Positions 1 through 11,583 of a stretch of 64,000 nt of DNA are shown piece by piece. The stretch lies in NCBI RefSeq assembly GCF_021155765.1, contig NC_060115.1, forward strand, positions 1,240,001-1,304,000, read 5' to 3'. Under the pieces are notes generated by a model that was not told where the DNA came from, made no database searches, and saw only the letters and a program-made list of their open reading frames with translations. Both the position numbers and the translations under genes were made by a program. The stretch comes from Diprion similis (lineage: Eukaryota; Arthropoda; Insecta; Hymenoptera; Diprionidae). Position 1 is the stretch's first letter. Each line of letters opens with the position of its first letter.

Positions 1-383
1 AATATTGAATTAATAATAAAACACAGATGTCTCTCCGGTCTCCTGACGCCAAATTCCTCAGATTCCACGAGTGATAAATTTTCTCATTTGCGGACGTTAC
101 AAATCATCAGTTTGCGCAACGCACGCGGCGCAATCTTTGCGGCATATAAGTAGCCGATCGAGCATAAAATATAAAGAAGTCGGAGCTCGTGCTGCCGCTT
201 CTTTCTGCGGTGATTCGAATCAAGCTGAGATTCTTGATGAGGGCACGCAGCCCGGGGTATCGGAGCACGTGTACCTCCGACGATAAATCAAAGGATGAAT
301 GCGAAAATGTCGATAGCGTCGGTGGTCCCGCGGGTAAGAAGAAGAAGCAAAGGATGCTGGAAGGACGGGACGATTCGCATTGC

Positions 384-440
384 TCCTTCCTTCTTTCTTT
401 CCTTCCTTCCTTCCTTCCTTCCCTCCTTTCTTGCTTTCTT
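384..440. repeat. Pyrimidine (CCTT/CTTT)n microsatellite
   Basis: Tandem tetranucleotide tract of CTTC/CCTT units with a few interruptions. It explains the Lys/Arg/Glu-rich and Ser/Phe/Leu-rich frames that overlap it on both strands. Confidence 0.9.
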
Positions 441-1712
441 CTACCGTGAATACTTGAGGTTCGATAAGCGCAGGACGACGGAAGGACGAGGGTGGCAGGC
501 GCGTACCTCCGCGTCCGGATCCTGGAGATAGGAGCTGGCGAAAGGATGCCGAGAGTTCGTCTACAAGGAGACACGGGATGAGCGTAAGAAGCGGAATGCA
601 GCGCTGAAAGACGCGCCGGCTTAATTGCATTTAATTAATCAACGGCGAAGGAGACTCCGGGCCGGCCGCGAAACTCGAGGCGCGACGCCAGGGATCCATT
701 GATGAACGTTGCCCGGTGGTCGGCTCGTGATTTCATCCCGATCCGGTCGACGGACCGGCTTATTGTTAGTCGAGGCGCGCGCCGCCGACGGATTCCGGTT
801 TCTGCGATTAAAACGCCGCCCGAGAATGATGCCTTCCGGTGGCGTCTCTCCTCCTCCCCATCCTCCCCATCCTCCTCATCCCCCACCTCCATCTCTTCTT
901 GCTCCGCAGTTTCATCTCCTCCCCTTCACTTCTTCTTCCTCTTATTCTTCTTCTACATCTTTTCGGCGATAGATCTGCAGCCGCAGAATGTAGCATCCGA
1001 TTTTCGATTACCTAAATACCGAGATTTTCTATGCAGATTACGACAGTAAGTCGATTATGTCGCGATCCCGATCGTTCCGCGGGTTTTAATACGCGGATGA
1101 GATTATATATACATACAGTGAATTATACCGACCGCAACCGGTCTTTTGATTAATTTCAGTCCCGCATCCGCGGCGTGATCGGCTCGGCGGGTAGCTGTAC
1201 ACTTACTTTACACTTCTTTTATACCTTCCGCGTCTTCATTATTTTCACCACACCACAACACAATCAGCCTCAGCTTTACTACTCCACTCACCTCCGGTTC
1301 TCTTATTTATCGTTTTCTCAATGTCTTCCGCGACGCGGAATTACAGCCGCACGCCGTGCCGCTGCCTAGAAACGATCCGGTATTCCAGCCGCATTGTGTC
1401 GATTCCAGTTTACTCGAGTTGGAGAAAAAAAAAAAAAAATAAATAAAATAAGTAAATAAATAGCGATGAAAGAAGAAGAAGAGATCTTTTCCTCGCGGAA
1501 CGCCGCTCGAGTTCATTCACTAAGTCGACGTTCTTGCCCCCCGCGATTCGTCGTCCAGGGGGAGGGGGGCGGATTTGCACTTTTCCAGTGGCAACGAACT
1601 AGAAGGAATCTCGTTACTATCGGATAACCGCTTGTCGAGATAGTAACGACCGTTTCGTCTTTCTCTTTCTTTCTCTCTTTCTATTCCTTGTCTTCTCTTT
1701 TCTCTCAAGGGG

Positions 1713-1732
1713 GGCAGGCAGGCAGGCAGGCA
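1713..1732. repeat. (GGCA)5 microsatellite
   Basis: Five consecutive GGCA units, just downstream of a CT-rich tract at about 1655-1705. Confidence 0.9.
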
Positions 1733-2310
1733 TCTGGTGACGGCGAAGTAGGGGAAAAATAAAATCAGTACGCAAAGAGGAAAGAAGGGGAATCGGCGCG
1801 GACTGATACGCCAATAATCGTACCGAGAGATCGAGTGACTTCTTCGAAGAGAATATCGTTTGTCGGCGGCCATTCATTGTAATGAATGTCAGTCGACGTC
1901 GGATCACGTTATGTTAAGTTGGGTTAGTTTAATCTCACTCACTCCCCGCGGCGGCCCCACATCTCGCAACTTCTTACCGGTGCAGCCCGCGGGATGCGAG
2001 TAGCATAAATCGATGAAACGGTCGAATTAGTGGAAATTTATCTTTCCACTCTGTTTTTCTTTATTTGTTTTTTTTTTTTTTTTTTTTTGACCCCCACTCG
2101 CAAAGGATTAAAAATCTTGTAGATAAATAAAAATGGCGCGTTTCATTACGCCCTCTACTTATTATACAGTTTATGCAATAATCGCAGGATGCTGCACATC
2201 GATCAACGTCATCGCGACTATTAATTAATAACGAATTGAAACTTGCCTTGACGCGAAATGGAAATCGTATTGGACAGCTGTTAATTGCACCATGTTACGT
2301 TCTTGGAGTG

Positions 2311-2314
2311 CTGC

Positions 2315-2347
<33 letters not shown>

Positions 2348-2349
2348 TC
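2311..2349. repeat. (CTG)n trinucleotide repeat
   Basis: About 13 CTG-type triplets with CTGTTGTTG interruptions. It gives an Ala-rich frame on the plus strand, but no splice signals or conserved flanking protein sequence suggest that it is translated. Confidence 0.85.
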
Positions 2350-4082
2350 GACAATTAGTTATGCAAATGAAGGTGGTGAAACCGTTGTTATACCGGCAAG
2401 GAATTCCACCTCGGTATAAATCGCGAGGGAAATATACGCGCCGACTAGATTCGCATAATGGTCAACCTCCGCCTTGTCTTGGGCTGATTTTCAACGTCGA
2501 CGCGATCCCTGCGGCCATTTCTCGGCTCGGTTATTCAAAACGCATCACAGACTCGCCGTAAATAGGAGTCTGCGAACCTCCCGCCGCATAGAATGTAGAG
2601 CCCGCGCTAAGATCCTGGTTTCACGATAGTCTCAGCGCGAGACAAATTGAACTTTTTCAACGACGAACCTGTCCGCCGTGGTCCACGACCCCGTCTAGCT
2701 CCTCCACCTCCGCCTGTCCTCCTCGTCCTGATACCGTCTCTCCCGCACGATCCTGTTTGCCCACTCTTCGCTCTCCTGCAGCCTCCAGCCTCTTTCTGGA
2801 CCAGAAGATCATTTCAATATCTCGGTTCACTTGTAGTAACGAAGAAAATTACGGAGATAAAGAACGCCATTGGTGATAGAAATTTAGAGCAATCAGTGTC
2901 GCGAGAAAAAAAAGACTTGGACTTGGTCTTGGAAAGTCCATTTGAGTCAGAATTTTTCCAACAATCTTATATACCGTTCGGAGTTTTCTCTCGTCCTGTT
3001 TTGAATACCAAAAGAGTGACTTGACTTTCAAATTTTTTAAGATAACAATAAGTTATAAGTATATGAGATTTGCTTGCATTGTATACGTTGATGATCGCGC
3101 GTCTCTTTGACGCAGATAAGCATAAGCGAATTAATTGAATTAATTGAAGATGCCCACACGGAACGAGGCGCGATTTTAATTATACCGACGTTATTAAAAC
3201 GGTTCTATCGAGGGCGAGCAGGTCTAGTATGACTGGAGTGCGACTGCGGAGGAATTTACGCCTCAAGATACGTACATACATTATACGTTACACGCGTGTG
3301 TATACACATATGCTGTATAAGTACACGCATATATATTTAATATAACGTATATATACACACATAGCTTAGAATAAATCTTGCCTTACGCACGGGGACTCTC
3401 GCCATTAGTTAGCTTTGTTCGAATACATATACCCACGAAGGTATATATGGGATATATCGCAGGTACTTGGCGTGCACACTGCAGGCGGAGAATCGGGTGT
3501 TCTCCGTCACGCGTTCAGCGAAAAATCACCGCTGCAGCAGCGGTAGCTGCTGGTTGAAAAATAATAAAATTGACGAGGCTTTTTTGGACGATCGTCTAAC
3601 GCGCGATCCTTAACTTCCCAGGCCCTGCCAGGCCCTCCGTGGGCCCCTCGTGCTCGCCAAAATACCTCTTTTTTCTTGCGACTCTCCGCCGTGAGGCCGT
3701 ATTAGGAAACCTGGAGTCATTGTAGGTAGAGATACCGACCGACGGTCTCCCCTCGTCGACGAATATACCGGTGAGCGAAAATAAAGGATCTAACAAATGA
3801 AGGGAAGGGAAAATAAAACACCTCACGATGGATAAAGATTCGCGACGGGTTGATCGATCCTCGCCACAATCAATGTCATACGTGGAGATTAGGCTGCAGG
3901 GCCTCATTTTGAAGTTTTTTTAAATCTGAACGAAATGCCCCCTAAATTGATTCCAAATAAAAAAATCGGAACATCCTCAAAAGCGCTGGTCTCTGTCTCA
4001 AGTACGAAACTTCTCGCAAGCTCTGTGAAGTTTGGTGAAACTTTCGGTACACTCATATATATTTAATCGTGGAATTTACTAT

Positions 4083-4281
4083 TAGCAAAAAATCTACGAG
4101 TGTAATAAATCAATCAGCATTGATTCTACTATTTGATCAAAATATCAGCATCATCAATGGAGGATTTTACGTCAATTCTCCGCTGATATTAAACTTACGA
4201 AAAAGTTAAATTCTAATTGGTACTGATTTTTTTATTTGACATTAGAATCAATGCTCACTGATTTTTCACATTTTTTGCCAT
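4083..4281. repeat. Imperfect inverted repeat (about 40-45 bp arms)
   Basis: The left arm around 4083-4127 ends in CAGCATTGATTCT. The right arm around 4245-4281 is close to its reverse complement: AGAATCAATGCTC, then GATTTTT and TTTTTTGCCA, matching AGCAAAAAA on the left. The spacer is about 115 bp and AT-rich. It could be a decayed MITE, a hairpin-forming element or chance in AT-rich DNA. I see no target-site duplication or transposase. Confidence 0.4.
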
Positions 4282-6174
4282 CAATTCTTCCTGTGATGGA
4301 ATACATACCGAAACTGTAGTAAAAACGTATAAATTTAAAAGATCTGTGACATAAGAGGACAGTTTTACTCATTTATTTAGAACCAATTTGGAGAAGCGGC
4401 TTAAGTCAAAATTCGGAAGATTCGAAAACGAAAACCACCCTAAATATATGTATCTTATATATATACCTAAATGATATAATTTAAAAAAAAATACATCACG
4501 TTTTTATATTCTCGCGGAAAAAACACGCTTCAAGTGTCGATCGATCCGAGGGTGAGATCTTCGCTTCACCGACTATTATTCGGGGGTGATCGGTCATTCT
4601 AATCCGGGTTCGACGCGCGTCGTCGACGTCCTCAACTCTTAGACGCGGCGGTTGCAACGGGGGGATAAAAACTCGTCAAGGTGAGCCTGCTCCGTGAGAG
4701 GTGAGTGCGTGAATGGGCGTATGCATGAATGGGCCCTTACGCACCGGGTGCGTTTGGAGTCGCGGCACGACCGCGTCTCGGCCTTATACTACACCAGCTT
4801 CAACGGAGCATCAATGGAGCCAAAAGAGCGCGATGTGAAACGCTTAATTATATCCGCTGGCCGAAGACCTCGATGCTCTAACTAATAGACGGTACCAAAG
4901 AAATCGATCCATCTCTTCTTACGTCAGCTCCGGCTCCGATTCTCGATCCGTCACCTTCTATTTCCTTATCGCCAATCGCATGCACTCTGCAGTTTTATTT
5001 TCAATTCTTTTTTCACACCTTTTTGGAGGGATTATAATACACACGTACCTCTTATACACTCTGCGACAAAAAGTTCTTATCCCACCGAATTCGTATCATC
5101 TACGTATGATGATGTATAAAACTTATACAACAGCTGTTACGCGGTTTATCGATCGTCGATTAATTTAATTGGCACCTATACATGCGGGCACTTATTTTTC
5201 TAGGCGTGGGACCGTCCCATATTCCTTCGGCATTTTGTACGCGCAACCGTTTCGATCATCTTTTTTCGGCACGTCAGACCCTCTTTGTATCGCTAATACG
5301 AGAGATCTTTACCGCTCCGGTCCAAGATAACTTCTCTTCAATACGGTTCCGATGGGAATCAATTCTACCCACGGAGTGTTAAGATGAAGTTTGTACAGCT
5401 CGGAGATAAAATGATATTAGGCTGATCACTTACGGGTGGGAATTTCAAATCGGTTGATACGTAAGACGCGATTGAGTCATTCGAAGCTCGCATTTTGTAC
5501 CAACATGCGGCGGCATTTTTCTTATCGTTTGGGAATGAAGAAATTACTCAGTCAGTCACGAATGCCCCTTTCACCGAAGGTGTCTGTCTGTCGATGCCTC
5601 TCGCAAGCGGCTTTTCGCTCAATGACTATCCTCTGCACTCTTGTATATTACACGGAGACGCAGGTATAATAAAATGATTATCCGCACCTCGATCGGATCT
5701 CGATGGAATGGGATTTCGTAATTATCCAAGTGTTTGTTCGTCGTATAATAATTGTGTTAAAATAACCGAGATAAATTCTTACGAATCGTTGATGCGGTGT
5801 TGGAAACCGTTTCTCTATTCTACTTGCTGAAATGAAAGGCGTTGTACAGTCGGGATATTGAATTATAATAACAACGGTGGTGGAATTGTATAATAATCAG
5901 CATTGAACAACCGAGGCTTAGTTGCAGGCGGGGGCGACCCACGAAGCGTCGGCGATAATTCCACAAGTTATGCTCGCTTGCATAACGAATATCCGCGGTC
6001 TGGAGAACAGCAGACAAAACTCCCAGCCTTCGTATCGCGAAGAGTGAGACGAGCCTTTCTTCTCAATTGTGTTGTAATTCTGTAAAGTATCGCTTGGCCC
6101 GAGGGATAAAGGGAACGGTAATAATAATCAGAGAATCGACACAATTAACGGCCAACTATTAATAACAATATAGT

Positions 6175-6180
6175 TTTATT
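6175..6180 (-). terminator. Candidate poly(A) signal of the regulator gene
   Basis: AATAAA on the minus strand, about 1.76 kb downstream of the regulator stop codon, at the end of a continuous AT-rich stretch. Other matches lie closer to the stop (for example 6304-6309), so the true 3' end may differ or be alternative. Confidence 0.35.
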
Positions 6181-7555
6181 GTTTGCGCTATAAACAATTT
6201 TATCATATGATCTCTCTTCAGAGTATGTATGAGCATGAGTAATGTGTGTAGGTGTAATGCGAGACGATGCTAGGAAGATAACTAGATAAAAAATATTTTA
6301 TAGTTTATTACCAGTACGGGACGGTTTTTTTGTGATATTATTTATACATATATATTCTTTGCACAATGGTGTCCGATGATGTGATTGTTGTTTTTCATTT
6401 TTCGTTGAAATTTTATTACATATTTATCAACGTGGCAAGATTATAGAAAAAATTACCCTCGAACTCGAGTGAAATTCTCACATACATGTACGAACCTTGA
6501 TTCAGATATCGATTGATCAATCGAACGACCAAAATCGTTTGTGTTCCTCGAGTGATATACGTTTTTTTTTTTTATAAAAATAATAGTGGAGCCGAAGCTT
6601 CAGAGACCTGATCATTACTTATCGTTACGCATCGAAATGGTACGAGAGTACCAATCAATATCGGTGACAATAATAATCATCGTAATAATAATAAAAATTT
6701 GTATAATGATAATAGAACATATGTTTGATTCAACAAGAGTATAAATAAGACTAGATCTCGTTAGACGGTACATTAAATAATTAACATAATTTACAAAAAA
6801 GAAAATGAAAAAAATCAGATAACAATGTAATTAATTCAACCTCACTCTTCATTCTCACAAATGCACAATTACGCGCTTTACGCATCTGTATACACTATAT
6901 ACATAAATTTAATTTTCACCCCCGTGTCACGATTGCTACGTACGTAATTATGTATCATATTCACATCATATATGCTATATGATTGTATGATCAATCAACG
7001 ACGTGAATCACTCGATATTAACAAAGAAAATTACATCTGAAAGCTGAAAGCCCAAAAGAAAATTTCCTCCCTAACTATTCATGATTTGATGAACCCCCAA
7101 CACATTCCTCTCATATCGAATGAATATATAATCACTACCCCACGTACGCGTTGTAGTTACATAATCATAACATAACCTACACGCAGTGCACCCTGCATGC
7201 ATTGAGTCTCCTATCTTTGGCACAATACTACGTTTGATTCGTAGCAGAGTTGTTGTTGTTTTTTTTTTTTTTTTCTCTCTCTGTTTTACTTACTTACTTT
7301 TTTTTATATCTCTTATTCATTCATTTAGTTTCAATATCTGACAACATTGAAAGAGTATAAAATGAAATACAATTTCCGTATAAAGGTGATCGGCATAAAC
7401 GGATTAATGAAATAATAAATATAGCACGTCGTTTAGTTCATTGAAATAGTATACAACAATTATTCCTTCCCTTTCGTTAAATGCATTATACATCAGCTAA
7501 CGATACATAAATAACCGTGATTCATCCGTGACACAATGAATGTGACGGACTACCA

Positions 7556-7652
7556 TAATATATATATATATATATATATATCTATTATGCAAGCTACTCC
7601 ACGTATTTACATATGAAGAAAAAAGTATTTAAAAAAAAAAAAAAAAAAAAAA
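7556..7652. repeat. (TA)n run and poly-A tract
   Basis: A TA dinucleotide run of about 25 bp, followed about 50 bp later by an uninterrupted run of 22 A. Both lie inside the probable 3' UTR of the minus-strand regulator. Confidence 0.9.
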
Positions 7653-7936
7653 TACGGTTACATTTTTCGCATTATAATTATAGTTCTCACTTTCGCAGAT
7701 GTCCACGTGGTTCCCTCAAGTCCACGAATGGACGCTTTCAACAGCGGCGGCAGTGTACGTCTTCTTTAGTTACGAATACCTACAACTTCTTTCTTTCCTT
7801 CTATCTAATTCCTGTTCTGTAATCTCTGCAATGAATTCTGCCTCGGCTGCGGCTGTTTCATCAGCAGCATTACCATGCAAAAAAAAAGTATAAAAAGAGG
7901 CGTTACCAAAACTCGGCGCCTCGTAGCTGCCCTTCT

Positions 7937-10691
7937 TCACGTCAGCGGCAGGGGCTGCGGTTCATCCATAATGGCGGGAGGGAGCTCGGCTATGCCGGGG
8001 GGCCCGACTTGGGGCCTGATGACTGGGGACTCGCGGTCAGCCTCGCCTTCGACCTCGGGTTCACCCTCGGCACCCGTGAGTTCGCGAACATTGCCGGGCA
8101 AGTAGTCCTTCCAGCTGCGGAAGAGATATCTCGTGAACTTCCTGAGCTGCCTGAACTTGCAGTACGTCGCACCCTCGGCGGACTCGAGCTGTTGGGTCTG
8201 GATGAGGAAACCCTTCTCCTTGAAGGTCTGCTCCAGTTTCTCTCGCTGAAGCGACTTCCTCGTCTTCCGTTTCCGCCGGCCATCCTCCGGGACCGGGGGA
8301 CGTTGTCCTGGCGGCGGGATCCGCTCGCCAGCAGCGTTCAAAAACGCTCCGGCCGAGGATCCGGCCTGTCCGGCAGGCTGCTGTAGCGCCTCGCGTGGAA
8401 AGAATTCGTAGCCCCGCATGCTTTTGTCCCCGGTCCCGCTGTAGTACCGAAAATTCCCTCCCGAGTCGACGGAGAGGCTCTTCTTCTCCTGCAGGCTCGG
8501 CTTCGCACCCCCCGTGAACTTGAATTTACATATGCTGACCTCGGTCGCCGGGTTGTTGTTGTTCTCGGTCGGCATCGGGGGGATGAAGATCGCCGATCGC
8601 TTCCGCTTTGTAGGTTGCCCGTGACCGCCGGTCGGTCCGCTCCGTTTCGCCCGCGGCGATTCGGCCGCAGCCGCCACAACGGGATGCTGGGGCGTCGGGG
8701 TTGTAGGGGGTGGTGGGACGGCCGCGGGGGCGGGAGACTTGCTCTCCAGCATCGAGTATATCGACTTTGGAACGATCTTCTGCTCCTTAGGCGGGGGCTC
8801 CTGCATCGGTGGCGGGAACCCCGGGCCCCCTTCGCCCTGCGCCATCTTCTGGTAGTAGAGAAACTGGGACTGCAGCGCCATCGGGTGGATAAAGACCCCG
8901 GCGTTGGGCCAGTAGACGAACCCCGGGTTCGCTGGGATTACGGACTCCCCCGGTAGGGTGCTGTTCCCACCCCCGCCCCCGTTGCTGACCGGGACTCCGT
9001 CGGGCCCTAACTCCGTCGGCGAACCGGCCCCCAGACACTCGACCTCCTCGCCGTCGCTCGATCCCTCGCTCTTCACCTGCCCGGACTCGTAGACGTTCCC
9101 GTGCTTCCGTAATAGTCGGATCTTGAGCTGATTCAGGTCCCTTATGCACAGGTTAAGCGGCTCCTCCTGCTCCGTCGTCTTTGGGCCGTGCGCCGCCGAG
9201 TGATTCCTCCGGGACTCCTGGGTAAGCCGCTTCTCCAAGAGGCTGCTTATCCTGTTCTGAATGTCGGTACGCTGGAAGGATACCTGGGCCGGTTGCTCCC
9301 TGTTCATCTCCACCTTTATGCGCGGACTTCCGAGCTGCTTTCGTTCCTCCAGCCCCGGCGTTCCCGGGAGTATTGTACCGTAGTTTTTGTATATCAGGTG
9401 ACAGATGTCGGCCTTCTTCGGCTTCCTGCCCCGTCTCGGCTTGCTGTTGTCCAGGGTTATCTCCCCCATGTACGGCAGGTCGGAGTACTTCATCGGGGGC
9501 CTCGGCGCCGGCTGCGCCTGCTGCGCGGGGTGGTGGTGACCCGATTGAGGGTGGTGCTGGGGGTGAGCCACGTGGTGGTGGGGGTGGGGCGTCGAGGTGA
9601 TGACCGAACGCCGAAGTCCCGGCGTCTGGGGGCTTGAGGCGACCGGATTTCGGGCGATCACCGGGGGACAGAGTTCCTGCTGCATCGCGGCTATCCGCTG
9701 CAGCCAGCCGTGGACGTCGGCTACGGGGCTCGGGGTCGACGTCGAGGTCGTGGGCGCCGGACTGGACGCCATGGAGTCGTGGACGGGGGTCGGCGGGGAG
9801 TTGAGAGCCTCCTGAGCGAGCGCGGCCTCGTAGTGGTCGAGGTACTCGGGCGGCAGGGCCTGGTGGTGGAACTTGAGCTTCCATCGGGACTTCCTCCTTC
9901 CCCGGCTGAAATTTCAAACAAAACAAAAGGTTTCTCCTGGAACTGCTCTGGGTTACAATTAATCGGAATGCGACTCGGCTTGGTATAATTATTCCGCCGA
10001 ACGAGATAATTGCGCAATATACGTCCGGCCCCGGCCCCCAGGGCAACGATGACAAAAAGAGAGAACCGGTGACGAACGGCGCGAAGAGACCGTACGTAAA
10101 CCGGGTAAACAACCGGTCGGTTGGTGGAACAGCGGCGTGTCTTATATACACCACGTGTCACGTGACCGTCGACGATCGAACCGGTCGAATCAATCAACGT
10201 GGAGCCGAGCCGATCCTACGGGCAAGAATGAAAGCGGCAATCTCACCTGGGCCTCGCCCTGCCGCCTGTGCAGTCCTGGGCGGGTTGACCCTCCGCTCTC
10301 CCCATCGTCGCCTGGTTCTGCAGGACCTGGACTTGCCCCGGCCCCCCGTTGGGCAGCCCGGTTTGAACGGCGTGCGCCTCGACCTGGGGACTGCGAGAGT
10401 CGACTCGTTAGAAGACGTTGCTCGATGGCGGAAAACCGCGGTGGATTGACCGCGAGGGCCTTCGACTCACCTGGACGAGGTCCTTCCTTGATGCTCCTCC
10501 TCATCCTGTGGCTCCTGCTTCACCGCCATCTGGCTCGTCAACGATTCCACGGGGCTCGGGAGCCGCTGCAACGGCAACGAGTGCTGACGCTGCAGCCGGA
10601 GCTGGGTTTGCTGCTGGGATATTTCCTCCGTCGGGCTACCCGTGTCTATCCCCGCAGACGTTGCTCGAGGGACGACTTCCTCGGTCTGCAT
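7937..10691 (-). CDS. Putative nuclear regulator with AT-hook-like motif (3' part of gene, three exons)
   Basis: Three minus-strand exons join in frame: 10691..10471 (the exon itself opens at 10699 after an AG), 10390..10247, and 9905..7937 ending in TGA. The introns are 80 and 341 bp with GTGAG donors and CAG acceptors, both in phase 2. From the ATG at 10691 this gives 777 residues. In order it shows a VKQEP acidic patch near 56-64, a basic RGRRKSRWKLKFHH segment at about 123-136, and His/Pro/Gln-rich sequence. Next come an AT-hook-like RRGRKPKK at about 279-286 and a PLNLC motif at about 371-375 resembling CtBP-binding PxDLS. A KRKR nuclear-localisation-like patch is at about 555-558, and a basic and aromatic C-terminal block (KFRQLRKFTRYLFRSWKDY) at about 705-723. 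The last exon is much more GC-rich than its flanks. I do not recognise the family by name; a chromatin or transcription factor is inferred. Further 5' exons are likely, because the first exon listed opens with an acceptor in phase 1. Confidence 0.75.
9906..10246 (-). other. Intron of the regulator gene (341 bp)
   Basis: Canonical GT-AG intron between the second and third mapped exons. The donor reads CCCAG|GTGAGA and the acceptor TTTCAG|C on the minus strand. Splicing joins AG with C to make a Ser codon and keeps the frame open into the long last exon. The intron contains a paired E-box (listed separately). Confidence 0.8.
10152..10166. promoter_or_regulatory. Tandem E-box (two CACGTG)
   Basis: CACGTG at 10152-10157 and again at 10159-10164, one base apart. 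The second sits in the perfect 10-bp palindrome GTCACGTGAC. This matches the binding consensus of bHLH-zip factors (USF/MITF/Myc type) and of bHLH-PAS clock factors. It lies inside an intron of the regulator gene. The motif is seen directly; function is inferred. Confidence 0.4.
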
Positions 10692-11539
10692 AATGCCCCC
10701 TGAAATCGTAACGAACTCCTCATTATCCCTTTTACATTTACGACATCGAGATCTGTCTAATCGAACATTTCACCTTATGATAAACGCGGTAAGACTAACG
10801 CTGGGTAAAAATCGAGCCAACGATCGAGGAAACTATAGTCGTAACGGTACGGTAACCACGCAATAGTAGAACTGTTATTAAGAATTGCACCATTGACTAC
10901 TGCAAGTGTGCATATGGGATACCAATACGTACAACATCGTCGGTAGCATGGTGTTGATATTCGACAGTTTCGGTAAAATCAACCAAGTTTTTTGAAAATA
11001 GAAAAATATGGTGCAAGTGTGACCAGCTTATGACATGTATCAATTCGTAACCATCGCCATCGTCAAGTAAGAACCTTTCCAACTCCTTCACCCATTAACT
11101 ATGTCCCAAGATTTGGTAACATCAACTACCTGTACCTCATCATCGACGTGGGGGGAGTTTGGTCTTCGTTCCGAACGACACATGACAGCGAAGATGTTTG
11201 AGCCAGTGGTGCAGTGTAAGCCGAGAGTTATCCGCAAGGACAGCTGTTTGAATGGCTCAACCGTCCGCGTCAAGTCAGTTAAGGATTACACGGGTTTGCA
11301 GAGTAATTAATCCGGATCAGTGAAGAGGATTACGGGAGCGTGTAAGCCAGGTGAAGTTTGACGGTGCGGGATGGCCGGTTAGTCGCCAAAACGACAGTCA
11401 AGGTGAATGAACGAGACTTCCTCGTGAAGCTTGATATGCCGATCTTCTCTGTCGTCGCAAATCGAGGAAAAACTTACAGAAACCGGGGGGAGACAAAGAC
11501 GGCATCATACAGTCGGCCCGAGGAAGAAGGCATTGCCAC

Positions 11540-11583
11540 TCCTCCTCTTCCTCCTCCTCCTCCTCCTCCTCCTCCTCCTCCTC
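11540..11583. repeat. (CTC)n trinucleotide repeat
   Basis: About 14 CTC triplets with one TTC interruption. It produces poly-Leu/poly-Pro frames on plus and poly-Glu on minus, none in a supported gene. Confidence 0.9.

Larger units (their letters stand above)
1..6170. other. Non-coding stretch, no gene recognised
   Basis: I find no open frame here with the look of a conserved protein. The short frames are low-complexity or overlap microsatellites. The stretch holds several simple repeats (listed separately), a poly-T run near 2068-2088, AT-rich TA/CA-type runs around 3290-3370 and 4440-4480, and an imperfect inverted repeat near 4083-4281. It lies downstream of the 3' end of the regulator gene at 7.9-10.7 kb. 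A weakly conserved or purely non-coding transcript could be missed by eye. Confidence 0.6.
6171..7936 (-). other. Probable long 3' UTR of the regulator gene
   Basis: An AT-rich stretch of about 1.8 kb follows the TGA at 7937-7939. It contains no coding frame. It holds a poly-T tract (about 7259-7274), a TA dinucleotide run (about 7556-7580) and a poly-A run (7631-7652), written as read on the plus strand. The sharp fall in GC at the stop codon fits a switch from coding exon to untranslated DNA. The extent is inferred from composition and AATAAA positions only. Confidence 0.5.

Noticed and set aside
9153..10154. 333-codon minus-strand frame overlapping the regulator exons
   Set aside because: It is the shifted shadow of the GC-rich coding exon. 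It runs through the intron at 9906-10246, and its sequence is Pro/Arg/Gly-rich with no conserved blocks.
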